In this document: positions 51,579 through 63,808 of the stretch, in pieces
Layout of the letters: every line of letters starts with the position of its first letter
Position numbering within the stretch: position 1 is the stretch's first letter
Notes under the pieces: generated by a model
Told to the model about the DNA's origin: nothing
What the model saw: the letters and a program-made list of their open reading frames with translations, nothing else
Databases searched by the model: none
Translations under genes and position numbers: made by a program
Assembly (NCBI GenBank): GCA_016946835.1
Contig: JACVTC010000070.1
Location: forward strand, 464,001 to 528,000
From: Neocallimastix lanati (nom. inval.)
Lineage: Eukaryota > Neocallimastigomycota > Neocallimastigomycetes > Neocallimastigales > Neocallimastigaceae
Length of the DNA stretch: 64,000 nt
Direction: 5' to 3'

Positions 51579-52393
51579 GAAGTATTTTAAATTTAAATAT
51601 AATTATTTTTTTTATTCTTCCAAATTGGATTTCTTTTTAAATTTAAAGATATATAATTTATTTATTCATAATTAAATTACAATATAATATATTTTTATTA
51701 ATGATTTTATTATGGAATAAACATTGTAAAATATATTATTTTGTTATAATTTATATGTATTTATAATTATTATCTTTTTTTCATAACATTTTAAATAATC
51801 ACATAAAAAGTAAAACATAATTTATTTAATATATATTTTATTACATCATGCAAATTGTTAGTTTTTATTTTTTTTATGTTAAATATTAAAAATTTATTTT
51901 AAATAATCCGCTTTTTTTTTTTTTTTTTTTTTATGACATTTAAAAATCAATTATACATTAATAAAATATACATTTAATAATTATCATTATTTAATATGTT
52001 AATATCTTCCAATAGTAATATATATTTATGAAATAAAAATAACTCTATTTCTAAAATATTGTATATAATAATTTTAAAAAATTTTTAAAATAATGTATTC
52101 AATAAAAAGTCAGGTTTTATTTTCAATGTCTCAATATCTTTCAGTATGTAGAAATCATTAATAAATCATATCATACTGGACTAATTTTCATTATTCCATT
52201 TATTATAGTTACTGGGTTTATAGGTATTTAAAAGAGAATCTTATCTTCAAAACTCCCGACTTTTTTTTTATTTTTATTTTTATTTTTATTTTTTTTTTTT
52301 ATTTTTAATCATTACTTATTCTCTATGTTTTAAATTTATTTGATTTTAATTTTTAATTTTTTTTCTTTTTTGTTTTTGTTTTTTTGTTTTTTA
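51348..52393. other. Intergenic A/T-rich DNA between convergent genes
   Basis: Shared 3' flank of the TMEM19-type gene and the minus-strand CotH gene. It contains an AAT run at 51542-51578, a 22-T run near 51911, and ATTTTT repeats at 52261-52310. No gene is seen. Confidence 0.7.
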
Positions 52394-54141
52394 TCAACCT
52401 CTTCTTAGTCTTGTATTTCTTATATTCTTTTTAGCTTCTTTCTTCTTTCTCCTTTCTTCTTCTTCTTTTTCTTTTTCTTTTTCTGGATCATAACTATAAT
52501 CAAATGGTTTAGGTATATATGAAGCCGCTTCTTTTAATATTTCTGTTTGATTAAAACCATAATTATTACAGGCAATTTCAAACTTTGTTTTTATCCAGTA
52601 TTTAAGACTATTTTCTATATTATCTTCAAATTCACTCAAGGAAGAACTATGTTGTACTCCTTCCTTATTAATTCTACCTGGAAGTCTACCGTCTTCCCCT
52701 ATGACACTATCTTCTTCAACATACGGGATAAGAAATTCTTTTAATTTATCAATATGAGGATCTAAAGTGGCAGGGTTGAAGACGGAAACTAAAACTTCAT
52801 GTACAATCCTTTGAAAATTAGTCTGATTATTGTAGACTAGGATTTGAAGAATTGGAATATTCATTTCCCAATCAGCAAAACTATATTTGATCGGTTCATT
52901 ACCTCTAAAGTTACCTCCCCAACCCCAACCCCAACCCCAACCACCCCATGGGTTGTTGTTGTTGGATGGATTATTATCATTATTAGTGTTACTACTACCA
53001 TCTTGATTGGGACCTTTAAAACTCCATAAAAAAAGATTAATACCTGTACCAAAAGTATTATCAAAGTCATGTTCAATGAGAAGCCATTTTCCATCCGTTT
53101 CTCTCTTATAAAAGTAGAAATTGTGACCATAAATTAAGAAATGATCGTATGATCCAATTAACCATTCAAATACAATATATTTTAAAAAAATGTCTACATC
53201 CATGTATTCCTCAAGATCCTCAATAGTTTTAGCAGTATTCACATTTGCAACAAACTTTTTAAATTCAGTTATATCATTATACTCATCATTAGCATTGATA
53301 CATTTTGAGGCAGAATCTGGTTTAAAATTCATACCTCCATCTTTACATTGAATTAGTGTCGTGACTTCCTTTTCGGATGGAGAAAAGGTTTGTTTAATCC
53401 AGGAAGGTTTAAGAGCATCCATTAAAACATATAGACCCCAATATTCGTTATTCATATAGAGTCTGGCATAAACAGCTTGAATTGAAGGAACTCCCAATCT
53501 ATTGGTAATATCACAACATAATTTAGAACGCATATGACTTTGATCTGAAGCATCAGGTCTCAATCTTATATTTTTACGACCTAAAAGTTTCTTATCCAAT
53601 TTTATATTAAAACCTATTTTATCATTGGAACGAGCATATTGACCACCAGTTTTAAAACTACAATTACTAAATATCTTAGTTTTACTATTTTTATTTTAAA
53701 AAAAAAAAAAAATTGTATTAGATACATTAATATAAATAAAAATTTGATATATAATATATTATAGCATTATATATATATATATATTTAAACATATTTTAAT
53801 TTATATAATAAAAATAATATTATTACTATTATTATAACATTATAATATATAATAAAAAACTAATATTCTATAGTATACCTATCATATTTAACAACTATGG
53901 TGGTATTATAATATTTAAAGTCTGGTAGAGTTCTAGCACCCCCATTTTCAACTTGATCTAATCTAATTTGAGCCATTGTAATTAATTCATCAATTTGTTC
54001 ATCAGGCATAGTAACATAAAAATCTACAATTTTATTTTCGACTTCATCAAAGGATCTTTCCAGACCCTTTAAAAAAGTGTCAATACCAATGACTTGTAAT
54101 ACATTGAAAACTAATAAAAGACATATATATATTAATTTCAT
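52394..54141 (-). CDS. Secreted CotH-kinase-fold protein, two exons
   Basis: Joining 54141-53879 and 53684-52394 gives 517 residues. An N-terminal signal peptide (MKLIYICLLLVFNVLQVIG) predicts secretion or a surface location. The second exon starts in the conserved CotH context (FSNCSFKTGGQYARSNDK). It continues with RLRPDASDQSHMRSKL, YMNNEYWGLYVLMDALK, the GHNFYFYKRETDGKWLLIEH core and DFDNTFGTGINL. These match the CotH kinase-like family, whose bacterial founder phosphorylates spore-coat proteins and which is expanded in anaerobic fungi. An asparagine-rich and Gly/Trp-rich insert follows the core (PWGGWGWGWGWGGNFRGN, about residues 337-354). The C-terminus is highly charged (EKEKEKEEEERRKKKEAKK). 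No dockerin is seen. The splice is inferred from frame, GT-AG ends and motif continuity. Confidence 0.88.
53685..53878 (-). other. Intron of the CotH-family gene, 194 nt
   Basis: The minus strand begins GTATAC after GATAG and ends AAAAATAG before TAAAACTAAG. It contains a CTAAT branch-like motif followed by a T-run about 40 nt before the 3' end. Splicing makes a serine codon across the junction and joins VVKYD to KTKIFSNCSF. Without splicing the first exon stops at codon 94. Confidence 0.8.
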
Positions 54142-57122
54142 AAAGATAAATTATTTAAAATTAATATCTAAATCTTTTCAAAATTAATACTGTTATATAT
54201 TTTTATTTTTATTAATATATTAATAATAGTTACTTAAAAATAGTAAAAGAAATGATATTTTCATTTTTTTTTTTTTTTTTTTAGAATTATAATTTATTCA
54301 TTAATATTGTTTTATATATATAGTATCTTTTATGTTATTTTATTATTTTTTTTAATTGTTTTTTTTTTATGATTTTACTATTATACATTAATATTAATGA
54401 ATTATATAATATATATATATATTTAATACTTTAGTTCATATTTATAAATTACACATATATTTATTTAAAGTTATTTATATATAATACAGGAAATAAATTT
54501 ACTTCTTTTCTTTCTAATTAAATAAATGCATTCTAAAAAGGTAATTTCCTTTTTTCTCGATTCTTTATTTTAATATTTTAAAAAGAATATTATGTAACCA
54601 TTTTATAAATCTTCAAATTCTTTGGATGTTGTATATTTAATATTATTATTATATTATTAATATTATTATTATTATAGTTCTTATTAATTAGAATAAAGTT
54701 TATAATATTGAAATTTAATTAGATTTTTTATATAATGAATTATGTTAATTTAGGTTAATTCTTATAATTTTGTAGTAAAATATGTATCATCAAAAATATT
54801 TATATTTAAATATTTTAATATTTTTAAATATATAAAATTTTATTTTTATTGTTATGAATATAATATTTAAAGTTTTTAAAGATAAGGAAATCTGAAATTA
54901 AATTATTAATCAAAACTTTTTTTTTTTCCACTTAACAAACTAAACAAATTAGTATAAATATTTTAAATATGTAAATAAAAATTAACTCTAATCTTATTAA
55001 TTATCATAATTATAGTTTATTTTTTAATAAATTTTTGTATATTATCAAAATTTTTAGATATTTATTTTCTAATAATTTAATCTCATATAATTTAATCTCA
55101 TAAAATTATAAAAATCTCCAAATTTAAAAAATATTTATTCAAATTAGATATAATTATAATAAATATTATAAATATTATATTTTAATATTTTAAAACAAAA
55201 AACACTACTATATGTTAGATATAATTAAACTAATACCAAAAACACAAGTTAATAATATAAATGTGATAAATCAATATTAATTGATTTATATACAATTATA
55301 AGTAATAATTATGGAATAAATATTTTTATATTAGAGATTTGTTTAGTTCATATAGATTATTACTACTATTATTTTTTTATATTTTTTTTTATTTTTATCT
55401 TTACTAATAATAACCAACATTCATTTTAATTATAAAGATTCAATATAAAAAATATGTAATAAACAAATTAACCAACTAAATAAATAATAAATAATAAATA
55501 ATAAATAATAAATAATAAATAATAAATAAATAATAAATAATAAATAATAAATAAATAATAAATAATAAATAAATAATAAATAATAAATAATTAATAATAA
55601 ATAAATAATAAATAATAAATAATAAATAATAAATAATAAATAATAAATAATAAATAATAAATAATAAATAATAAATAATAAATAATAAATAATAAATAAT
55701 AAATAATAAATAATAAATAATAAATAATAAATAAATAATAAATAATAAATAATTAATAATAAATAAATAATAAATAATAAATAATAAATAATAAATAAAT
55801 AAATAATAAATAAATAAATAATAAATAATAAATAAATAAATAAATAATAAATATATTAAAAAGATTTTTATTAATTTTAAATTATATTTCAAAATTTTAA
55901 TAATTTTGAACAGCCTCTTTTATTATTATTTTTTTTTTTAAAAATAAAAAAAAAACTAATTAAAAATAATATTGTCATATATTTAATTTAAAGAAATTAA
56001 AACTAAATTATTAATAATAATTATTAATTATTATTATTAAATAAATTAAAAAGATAAGAAAAATTATTATCCTTTTTTTATTTTGATTATGGTAAATCTC
56101 TAAAAGGGTTAGCATTGATTTGATCAGTATTTATAAACATGCTTATATAAATCAATGGCGATTTATATTTCAATACACTTTTTTAATATATTTAATATGA
56201 TATATTTATATTTTAAGAATAATGAGTAAAATAAATAAAATAAATATATATTATAATAAATAATTAATAATAATAATTAATAATAATAATATTTAATAAT
56301 AATAATATTTAATAATTATAATATTTAGAAATAATATTTAAAATATTAATAATAATAAATAATAAATAATAAAATTTTTAGTTATAAAATAATTTTATTA
56401 TTTACTATTTATTATTAAATTAAGGCTACTACACTTTTTATATAATCATCATTTCCATATATATCATTTATCATAATATTAATTAGCAACATTATTTATT
56501 ATTTAATTATTTATTATTCAATTATTTATTATTTATTATTTATTATTTATTATTTATTATTTATTATTTGTTATTTATTATATTATTTGTTATTTATTAT
56601 TTATTATTTATTATGTATTATTTATTAATTTTTTTTATATAAGTCATATAATTAATGAATTTTAAGTTGGAGTGTCCATGAATATTTTAATTTTAATTTT
56701 TTTTTTTTTCTACATTTTACATACAAGAATATGAATTACTTGAACTATTATTAATTCAATTCAATTATTCCATATTTATATATATTTATATATTTATTAA
56801 TTAAATGGTTTAACTATATAAAATATTATATAATATTATTATCTAACATAATTATTTTAAATTAAAATTTAAATAATATTTTAATTATTTGAAAAAAAAA
56901 TTATTAATTTAATAAGCTTAAATAAAAGTTTATCAAATAGAAAATATAATATATTTTATATAATAAAATCTATATGATTCACTATATTATATAATATATT
57001 AATAAAATATAATATATTAGTTTTTATTAATGAAATAGATCATATTTATAATAACATTTTTTTTATTATTATTTTAATATTATATATTAGTTTACAAAAC
57101 ATAATTATTTATATTAAAAAAT

Positions 57123-57172
<50 letters not shown>

Positions 57173-57372
57173 AATTATTAATAAATAAATTAAAAAATGA
57201 ATGAAAAAAGAATGGACATATTAATTTTTTTTTTTTTTTTAAAAAAATAAAAAATCTTTTTTAATATAAATAGATATTAAAAGTTTTTCAATTTCAAAAT
57301 CAATTTCAAAATTAAAAAAAAAAAAAAAAATTGAAGTTTGTCAAATGTTTTAAAGTATTTTTTATTTTTATT

Positions 57373-57409
<37 letters not shown>

Positions 57410-57663
57410 ATTTTTTTTTTTTTTAGAAAGAAAAAGAGATATTTCTATTAGCAATAAAAAATTTTATTATTTTATTTTAATTATAGTAATATATATATAT
57501 ATTTTTTTTTGGGTTTTATAATTTCTTATTGAATTTAGAGTATTAAAAAAAAGTTCATTAAATATAATTTAATGGAATAAGAATTTAGTTTGATTTTATA
57601 AGATATTTCAAAAAATTTATTTTTTTAATTAAATAAAAAATATATATAAATATATATATCGAA
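54142..57663. other. Long A/T-rich intergenic region with microsatellites
   Basis: No gene, RNA gene or transposon end was recognised in 3.5 kb. It contains the AAATAAT microsatellite (55483-55853), ATTATTT repeats (56490-56635), a T-run of over 40 (57127-57168) and TTTTTA repeats (57355-57425). It is the shared upstream region of the CotH-family gene (left) and the coiled-coil gene (right). Confidence 0.7.
55483..55853. repeat. Mixed AAAT/AAT microsatellite with a higher-order repeat
   Basis: Alternating AAT and AAAT units run for about 370 bp. A marker containing AATAATTAATAATAAATAAA occurs twice, about 170 bp apart (near 55585 and 55748), which indicates a segmental duplication inside the array. 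The 138-codon minus-strand frame is repeat translation only. Confidence 0.93.
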
Positions 57664-60600
57664 ATGACAAATAGAGAAAGATCCTATAGTATATATACAT
57701 CAACTTCTGATAAAACTTATAATAATGAAGCCTTAAATAATATATCTATTATTGCAAAAAGTAATAATATATTTGACTTAAACGATTATAGTACTATAAA
57801 TGAGGAAAGTGAAGAAAATGGTGAAAATTATTACAATAAAAACATTAAAAATGACAATGAATTTAAATTTTCAAACGATATTGACTTTGATAAACAGAAT
57901 GAAGTATATAATGAAGTTGAAAAAGCTCGTATTGAACGAATAAATGATGAAGTAAAAAAATCCCTTGAGAATTTACTTAAAGATCATGAATATAATATGA
58001 AAAGAAAAAAGAAAATTACTTATATTTTAGCCTGTTGTGATTCCGTTTTGAAAAATATAAAAGAAAAAATTAGTCAAACAATGGAGGAATATCCAAATGT
58101 TGATGTGTCTGATTCGAATATTTCAGAAGAGCTTAAAAATGATATTGATGAACTAAATGATACTTATTCTAGATTTTATAAATGTATGGAAGATATAAAA
58201 CCGTTTTTATCAAAAGATGAATTAATAAATATAGATTCTCAAGATTCTATTGAAAATAAAGTCATAATTATTCTTGATGTGGCTTCAAAAATTTTAAAAA
58301 AGATAAATCATGAAATGATTGAAAAAGAAAACGAAATAAAAAAACTAAAGGAAGGTACTTCAATAGTCGATTTTGAAAAAATTGAAAAATTAAAAAATGA
58401 TGTTAAAGAAGCTGAAGAAGTAAACAACAAATTAAAGGAAGAAGTTAAAGATCAAAACTTTAAAATTGAATATCTACAAAAGAGTCTAGAAAAACTAAAT
58501 TTGGTTAAGGAAAAATCTGAAAAAATTTTAGAATCGGTACAGGAAGAAATTAGTAATTTAAATCAAACTAAAAAACTAAATGAAGTTGAAATCCAAGAAA
58601 AAGATAAAGAAATTTCTATTTTAAATAAGACAATTAAAACTCAAAAAGAAAAAATTACCAATATAAATAAAAAATATGAGGACCTCTCCGTAGAATTTAA
58701 AAAAGCTCTTTACGAAAAAAAATTTGAAATTCAAGAAAATACTAAAATTTCAGAAGAAATTGAAGAGAAAGAATATGAAATAAACTATCTTAGAGGAATG
58801 AATGAAAAACAAAAAGCATTAAAAGAAGAATCCGATAAAAAATTAGAATTGGTTAAAGAAGAAATAAAAAAGATTAATCAGGAGAAAAGATCAGTAGTAT
58901 GGAAGGTTAAGGAATTAGAAAAAGATAATGCATTCCTAAGTGAATCATGTGAAAAGCAAAAATCTTCTTTGAATGAAAAGGAAAAGGAGTTAGAGGATGC
59001 ATTGGATAAAATTGAAATGTATTCATCCATAATTAAAAGTAAAGAAAAAGAAATTGCTTTTCTCAGCAATGAAAAAGAAAATTTAATAATTGAAGTTCAA
59101 AATAAAGTAAAAATTGCCAAGAAGAATGCTGAAAAAATGAAGTCGATTGAAAATGTAGCAGATGAAGAGAAGAAAAAATTAAATGAAATTATTAAAAGTT
59201 TAAGGAATGAAATTAGTTCACTTCATCAAAAATATGATGAACAACAACATTTACTTGAAGAAACGAAGAAGGAATGGGAAGAAGCAATGGAAAAATTAAA
59301 GATTTCCATGGAAGAGACAGAAAATTCATTGTTAATTGTTAAGAGTAATGAACAAAAAATAAATCAACTTAAAAATGAAAAAGAAAAGATAATAGATGAA
59401 TATAAAACTATTATTCATTGTAATGAGCAAAAAATTTTGGAACTTCAAAATCAAAAAGAACAATTAGTAAAAGAAAGAGATGATAAGACAATGGACACAG
59501 AAAAGTATATAAAACAAATAGGATTTATTGAAGATAGTAAAAGTAATGAAAAAGAAAATTTATGCAATACCATAAAAATTTTGGAACATGAAATTAATAA
59601 TCTACGTGAAACCAATAGCGAACAACAAATTGTTTTAGATAAATGCCAAAAAAATTTTGATAATAAACTTATTGAAGTTGAAAATACAATCAAGAATAAA
59701 GACGAAACAATTCATACCCTTCAAAATGAAAATAAAAAATTAAAAGAAGAAATCAGTGCTAAGATACAATCTACAGCTACAGATGAAATTATAGAAGAAA
59801 TGAGAGAAAATATTAAATTTCTTTCCAATGAGAATACTATTAAAGATGATTTAATTTGTGAATTAAAACGTCAATTAAAAGAAGCTCATGAAAGAGAAAA
59901 ATTAGCCAATAAGATGATCCAAGAAAGTGAGGATGAAATTCAATCTTTTAAGGATGAACGTTTCAATTATCAAAAAATAATAGAAGATTTAAATAAAAAC
60001 TTAGAAGAATCAAAAGAACAATTAAATGAGGCTAAAAATTCCGAAAGATCTATTGATGAACAATGGAAAAATATGCAAAAAGAAACCGAAGAACATATAG
60101 ATATTCTTAAAAATGAAAACAACGATCAATGTTTATTAATAGAAAATTTGAAAAATCAATTAGAAATTTCTAATAGACAGAAGGAAGAGGATCAAAAGTC
60201 CAGAGATGAAGCCGATAGAATTATCATGACAAAAGAAAGTCAAGTTGAAGTACTTAATGATGAATTACTAGTAATGAGTAATGAAATTATTAGTATTAAG
60301 AATGAATTTAAAAAATTTATGTTGGATATTGGAGACTCGTTCCCTGAAATGAAAAACTTATATGATCAATCCAATTCTTATGGAAAGGTTTATAATTTAT
60401 TATTTTATACATTGGAAGGAATGATAAAATTTAATGAATTAAATCCACATTTAGTAAATGCCATTCATTGTTTAAAGACATTAGCGAAGAATACAAAACC
60501 AAAATGTGTATTAACGTCCTTTAATTTATGTGATTATGAAAATAGTCATGGAGAAATTTATGGTAATGAGGAAGGATCAAAGGTCATGATTCAAACCAGT

Positions 60601-60735
60601 TGTAAATGTGTCTTTCATACTTCATGTTTAAAGGCAGCATTAGTTATTAATGGTTATAATTTTAATGATAATAATCATGGTTTGATAGATTTTAAATGTC
60701 CAAAATGTAATAAACAAGCTTCTGTTAATCTCTAA
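57664..60735 (+). CDS. Large coiled-coil protein with C-terminal RING-like zinc motif
   Basis: The protein has 1,023 residues and no introns. The first ~100 residues are polar and asparagine-rich. From about residue 100 to 920 it is strongly charged heptad-like sequence (EIEEKEYEINYLRGMNEKQK, KELEDALDKIE and similar), predicting a long rod-like coiled coil. The C-terminus has cysteines and a histidine spaced as C948, C956, C980-x-C982-x2-H985-x2-C988, and C1012-x2-C1015 (CKCVFHTSC and CPKC). This resembles the second half of a RING or related cross-brace finger; the first pair is irregular. It could be a scaffold or a ubiquitin ligase, but neither is shown. The ATG at 57664 follows a TATATATATC leader; an upstream in-frame start was not seen. 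Confidence 0.85.
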   Translation: MTNRERSYSIYTSTSDKTYNNEALNNISIIAKSNNIFDLNDYSTINEESEENGENYYNKNIKNDNEFKFSNDIDFDKQNEVYNEVEKARIERINDEVKKSLENLLKDHEYNMKRKKKITYILACCDSVLKNIKEKISQTMEEYPNVDVSDSNISEELKNDIDELNDTYSRFYKCMEDIKPFLSKDELINIDSQDSIENKVIIILDVASKILKKINHEMIEKENEIKKLKEGTSIVDFEKIEKLKNDVKEAEEVNNKLKEEVKDQNFKIEYLQKSLEKLNLVKEKSEKILESVQEEISNLNQTKKLNEVEIQEKDKEISILNKTIKTQKEKITNINKKYEDLSVEFKKALYEKKFEIQENTKISEEIEEKEYEINYLRGMNEKQKALKEESDKKLELVKEEIKKINQEKRSVVWKVKELEKDNAFLSESCEKQKSSLNEKEKELEDALDKIEMYSSIIKSKEKEIAFLSNEKENLIIEVQNKVKIAKKNAEKMKSIENVADEEKKKLNEIIKSLRNEISSLHQKYDEQQHLLEETKKEWEEAMEKLKISMEETENSLLIVKSNEQKINQLKNEKEKIIDEYKTIIHCNEQKILELQNQKEQLVKERDDKTMDTEKYIKQIGFIEDSKSNEKENLCNTIKILEHEINNLRETNSEQQIVLDKCQKNFDNKLIEVENTIKNKDETIHTLQNENKKLKEEISAKIQSTATDEIIEEMRENIKFLSNENTIKDDLICELKRQLKEAHEREKLANKMIQESEDEIQSFKDERFNYQKIIEDLNKNLEESKEQLNEAKNSERSIDEQWKNMQKETEEHIDILKNENNDQCLLIENLKNQLEISNRQKEEDQKSRDEADRIIMTKESQVEVLNDELLVMSNEIISIKNEFKKFMLDIGDSFPEMKNLYDQSNSYGKVYNLLFYTLEGMIKFNELNPHLVNAIHCLKTLAKNTKPKCVLTSFNLCDYENSHGEIYGNEEGSKVMIQTSCKCVFHTSCLKAALVINGYNFNDNNHGLIDFKCPKCNKQASVNL

Positions 60736-61778
60736 TTTATATTAAGTATAATGGTAATAATAATAATAATAATAATAATTCTTTATAAAATTATAATTTT
60801 AAATTAATAACTTAAATTATCATTATTAATGAAAATTAATTTAAAAGAAATATTTTTATTTTGAAAATAAAAAAAAAACAAAGAATTTTTTTTTTTTTGG
60901 CTTTAAATTAAAATTTTGCTTTATCTCCCATTTTTGACATAATAATTTAGTTTTTTCATTTATATTTACATTTATTTTTATTTTTATTTTTATTTTTATT
61001 TTTTTTGCAATTTTTGACATATATTAATATTAAATACCATACTAATAATAATTTATTCTAATCACAATTAATAAAATAATTATTGCTTCTTTTTAATTAA
61101 TAGTATTTTACTATTTATTGATCATTAATAATTATATTATTATTTATAAATACTTTTATGATTATTATTTCATCTAATTCTATAAATTCAATTTTTTAAT
61201 TATATATATGAAATTCCTAATTCATTTATTTTTTATTTTTTTTTTTTTTTTAATTATGATTATAAAAATTTTATTAATAATAATAAAAAAAAGTATTTTT
61301 TTATATATATATTATTTTTGTAAAAATTTGACATTAAAAATTAAAATATAATAAAATTAAAAAAAAAAAAAAAAAAAAATGAAAATTTTATTTTATTTTA
61401 TTAATTTTTAATTTGAAATTTTTATTTTTTTTTATTATATATATATTATTTTAAGTACTGATAAAAAAATAAAATTGATGTATTTTAATTATAATATTTA
61501 TTAAATTCAATTACATAAATAGATGAAAAGATTTAAAAATAACAATTACTTATTTCATATATATTAATAAATGAATAAATAAGTAAATATAGAAAGTCAG
61601 CAATAATTTCAACTGTAAAAAAAAAAAAAAAAAAAAATTATTTCATATTTAAATCACTTTATTGTTCATATTGTAAATATATATAAAAATAATTTATAAA
61701 TGATAGTATGTAAATATATAATAATTAATAATAATATAAAAGGATTATGATAATAATATTTATTATATTATATTGAGT
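60736..61778. other. Intergenic A/T-rich DNA
   Basis: 3' flank of the coiled-coil gene. It contains an AAT run (60754-60778), TTTTTA repeats (60972-61003), and A- or T-runs near 61240, 61360 and 61620. TTTTTGACATA occurs twice (near 60932 and 61011). No gene is seen. Confidence 0.65.
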
Positions 61779-62185
61779 GCTCTTCTTGGCTGGCGTTCAA
61801 TATATGAAAAAATTAAAGTTAATGATGGGGTACAGAGACAATTAGTTGACAGTATTTTTAAACAAAGTTCAACTTCGTCGACTTTTTCGTATTTTGTGGG
61901 GATTGCGGTGTTTCTAACAAACGTAATACCATTAATTTGTCGATCTTTTTAGATTGATGATGAAATGGTATTCCGTTGAATCTATTGAATCTACCGTTGC
62001 TAAGAGCATCGATGTCGAAATGATAAAGGCATGGATTTTCACCTCTCGGTGAAAGATTTGATACAGATTCTGTTGATAACACAAATACTGAAATTATTAC
62101 AATTATTACTCGCAATAATGAACGTGGTGTTATCATCGATGAATGGGAAAAGTTAGAAACTATTGCTTCTAATGCACTTATATAA
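61779..62185 (+). pseudogene. Decayed coding remnant of a dispersed repeat
   Basis: The composition is clearly less A/T-rich than the surroundings. Plus-strand pieces read ALLGWRSIYEKIKVNDGVQR (from about 61780), HGFSPLGERFDTDSVDNTN (from about 62030) and GVIIDEWEKLETIASNALI, ending at TAA (about 62181). Stops and frame changes separate them. The last two pieces match the remnants at 14870-15285. The parent gene was not recognised. The 92-codon minus-strand frame here (61858-62136) is judged a shadow because the similarity between copies is on the plus strand. Confidence 0.6.
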
Positions 62186-63446
62186 TTATATAATATTTAA
62201 TATTTCGTTTCATGTATTTTAATTTTTATTTTTCATTTAAATCATTCAATTTTATTATTAATATAAATTAAATAAAGTTTTCTCTAAGTCTAAAAAAAAA
62301 TAATAATATAAAAATAAAAAATTATTGGATAATAGGTAGCGTCCATATCTCATATAAAATAAATAAATAAATATCTAAAATAAATAAATAAATAAATAAA
62401 TATTTAAAGTAAATAAATAAGATATTTTCATAGAAAAAAAATTTTAATGATATATAAATTATTTTTTATATATTTTATGAAATTTAAGTAGAATGCTTTC
62501 TATAAATACGACTTTAATAATGAATATTATATATATATTAATATAAAACATAGTTTTAATAAAATTCATAAAAAAGAGTATTTAATAATTCTGAAATAAT
62601 ATATATATATATATATATATATAAATAATAATGGTGAACAATTTATATTAAATTTGATTCATAAATATATATATATTTTTATAATGTAATTATAATATAT
62701 ACATAATAATATATTTAAAATGATCATCTATATTAATATTGGTAATAATTTTAAAAAAAGTGCTATGGAATTTTAAAGTCTAATATAAAAATAAAAAATG
62801 AATAAGGTTCAATTATGATATTTTTATTATTAGATCTGGACCTAATAATTAAAAAGTTTAAAATTTTTTGAAAATTAGAGTTTTAATTTATTATTTAAAT
62901 ATAGTGAATGTTTTTACAATTACATAGACAGACTATTTAATAATTTAATATATTTATTTGTATTGTGCTTCTTTATAAAAGGTATTATGGTTTTTAAGCT
63001 TTAAAATTATGGTTATAGCCAAAGAAATAATTTTTTGCTTTGTTTATTTGCTTGGACATTGTAATTAAAATAATCTTATTATTATTTTATTTATTATTTT
63101 TTTTTTTATAATGTCCTTAATTATTATTATTATTGTTTTATATTTTATTTTTTAAAATTTTATTATACAATACATTTATATTTAAAAAAAAAAAATTGTA
63201 TTAATATTTTTCCTTTAATAAAATAAAAATGAAGTAGTACTTTTTATTTAAAATATATTTTTTAAACTAATAACTATATTCCCTTTTTTTTTTTTTTTTT
63301 TTTAATTATTATTTTTTATTTTATTTCATATAATTACTTTTAATTATTATATTTATACTAAAAAAAAAAAAAAAAAAAAAAAATTATTTTATTTTATTTA
63401 ATAACTTTATAATTATTTATAATTATTAAATAAAGTATTTTTAATA
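62186..63446. other. Intergenic A/T-rich DNA upstream of the last gene
   Basis: No gene was recognised. AAAT repeats occur at 62355-62420, an AT dinucleotide run at 62597-62623, and long T- and A-runs near 63283 and 63361. The promoter of the gene starting at 63447 should lie in the right-hand part. Confidence 0.65.
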
Positions 63447-63732
63447 ATGGTTAATTTTTCAATAGATAATTTTGAAAATTTATTTAAAAAAATTTCTGAA
63501 TGGAATTTTACAGAAAATAAATATCCAAATGGTTTTCCAAAGGAATGCATAAAATCTTTGAAAAATTCTTATAATTCCATGGATGAATATAGAGAGGTAT
63601 TTATATATTTATATTTATTTATTTGTTTATAATTATGAAATAATAATAATAGTAATAAATAATAATAAATAATAATAAATAATAATAGATAATAAATAAT
63701 AATAAATAATAATAAATAATAATAAATAATAA

Positions 63733-63808
<76 letters not shown>

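Noticed and set aside
55476-55892. 138-codon isoleucine/leucine/tyrosine-rich minus-strand frame
   Set aside because: It is a translation of the AAT/AAAT microsatellite.
61858-62136. 92-codon minus-strand frame starting MITPRSLLRV
   Set aside because: Similarity to the 15-kb copies is preserved in plus-strand reading (GVIIDEWEKLE), so the minus frame is a shadow.
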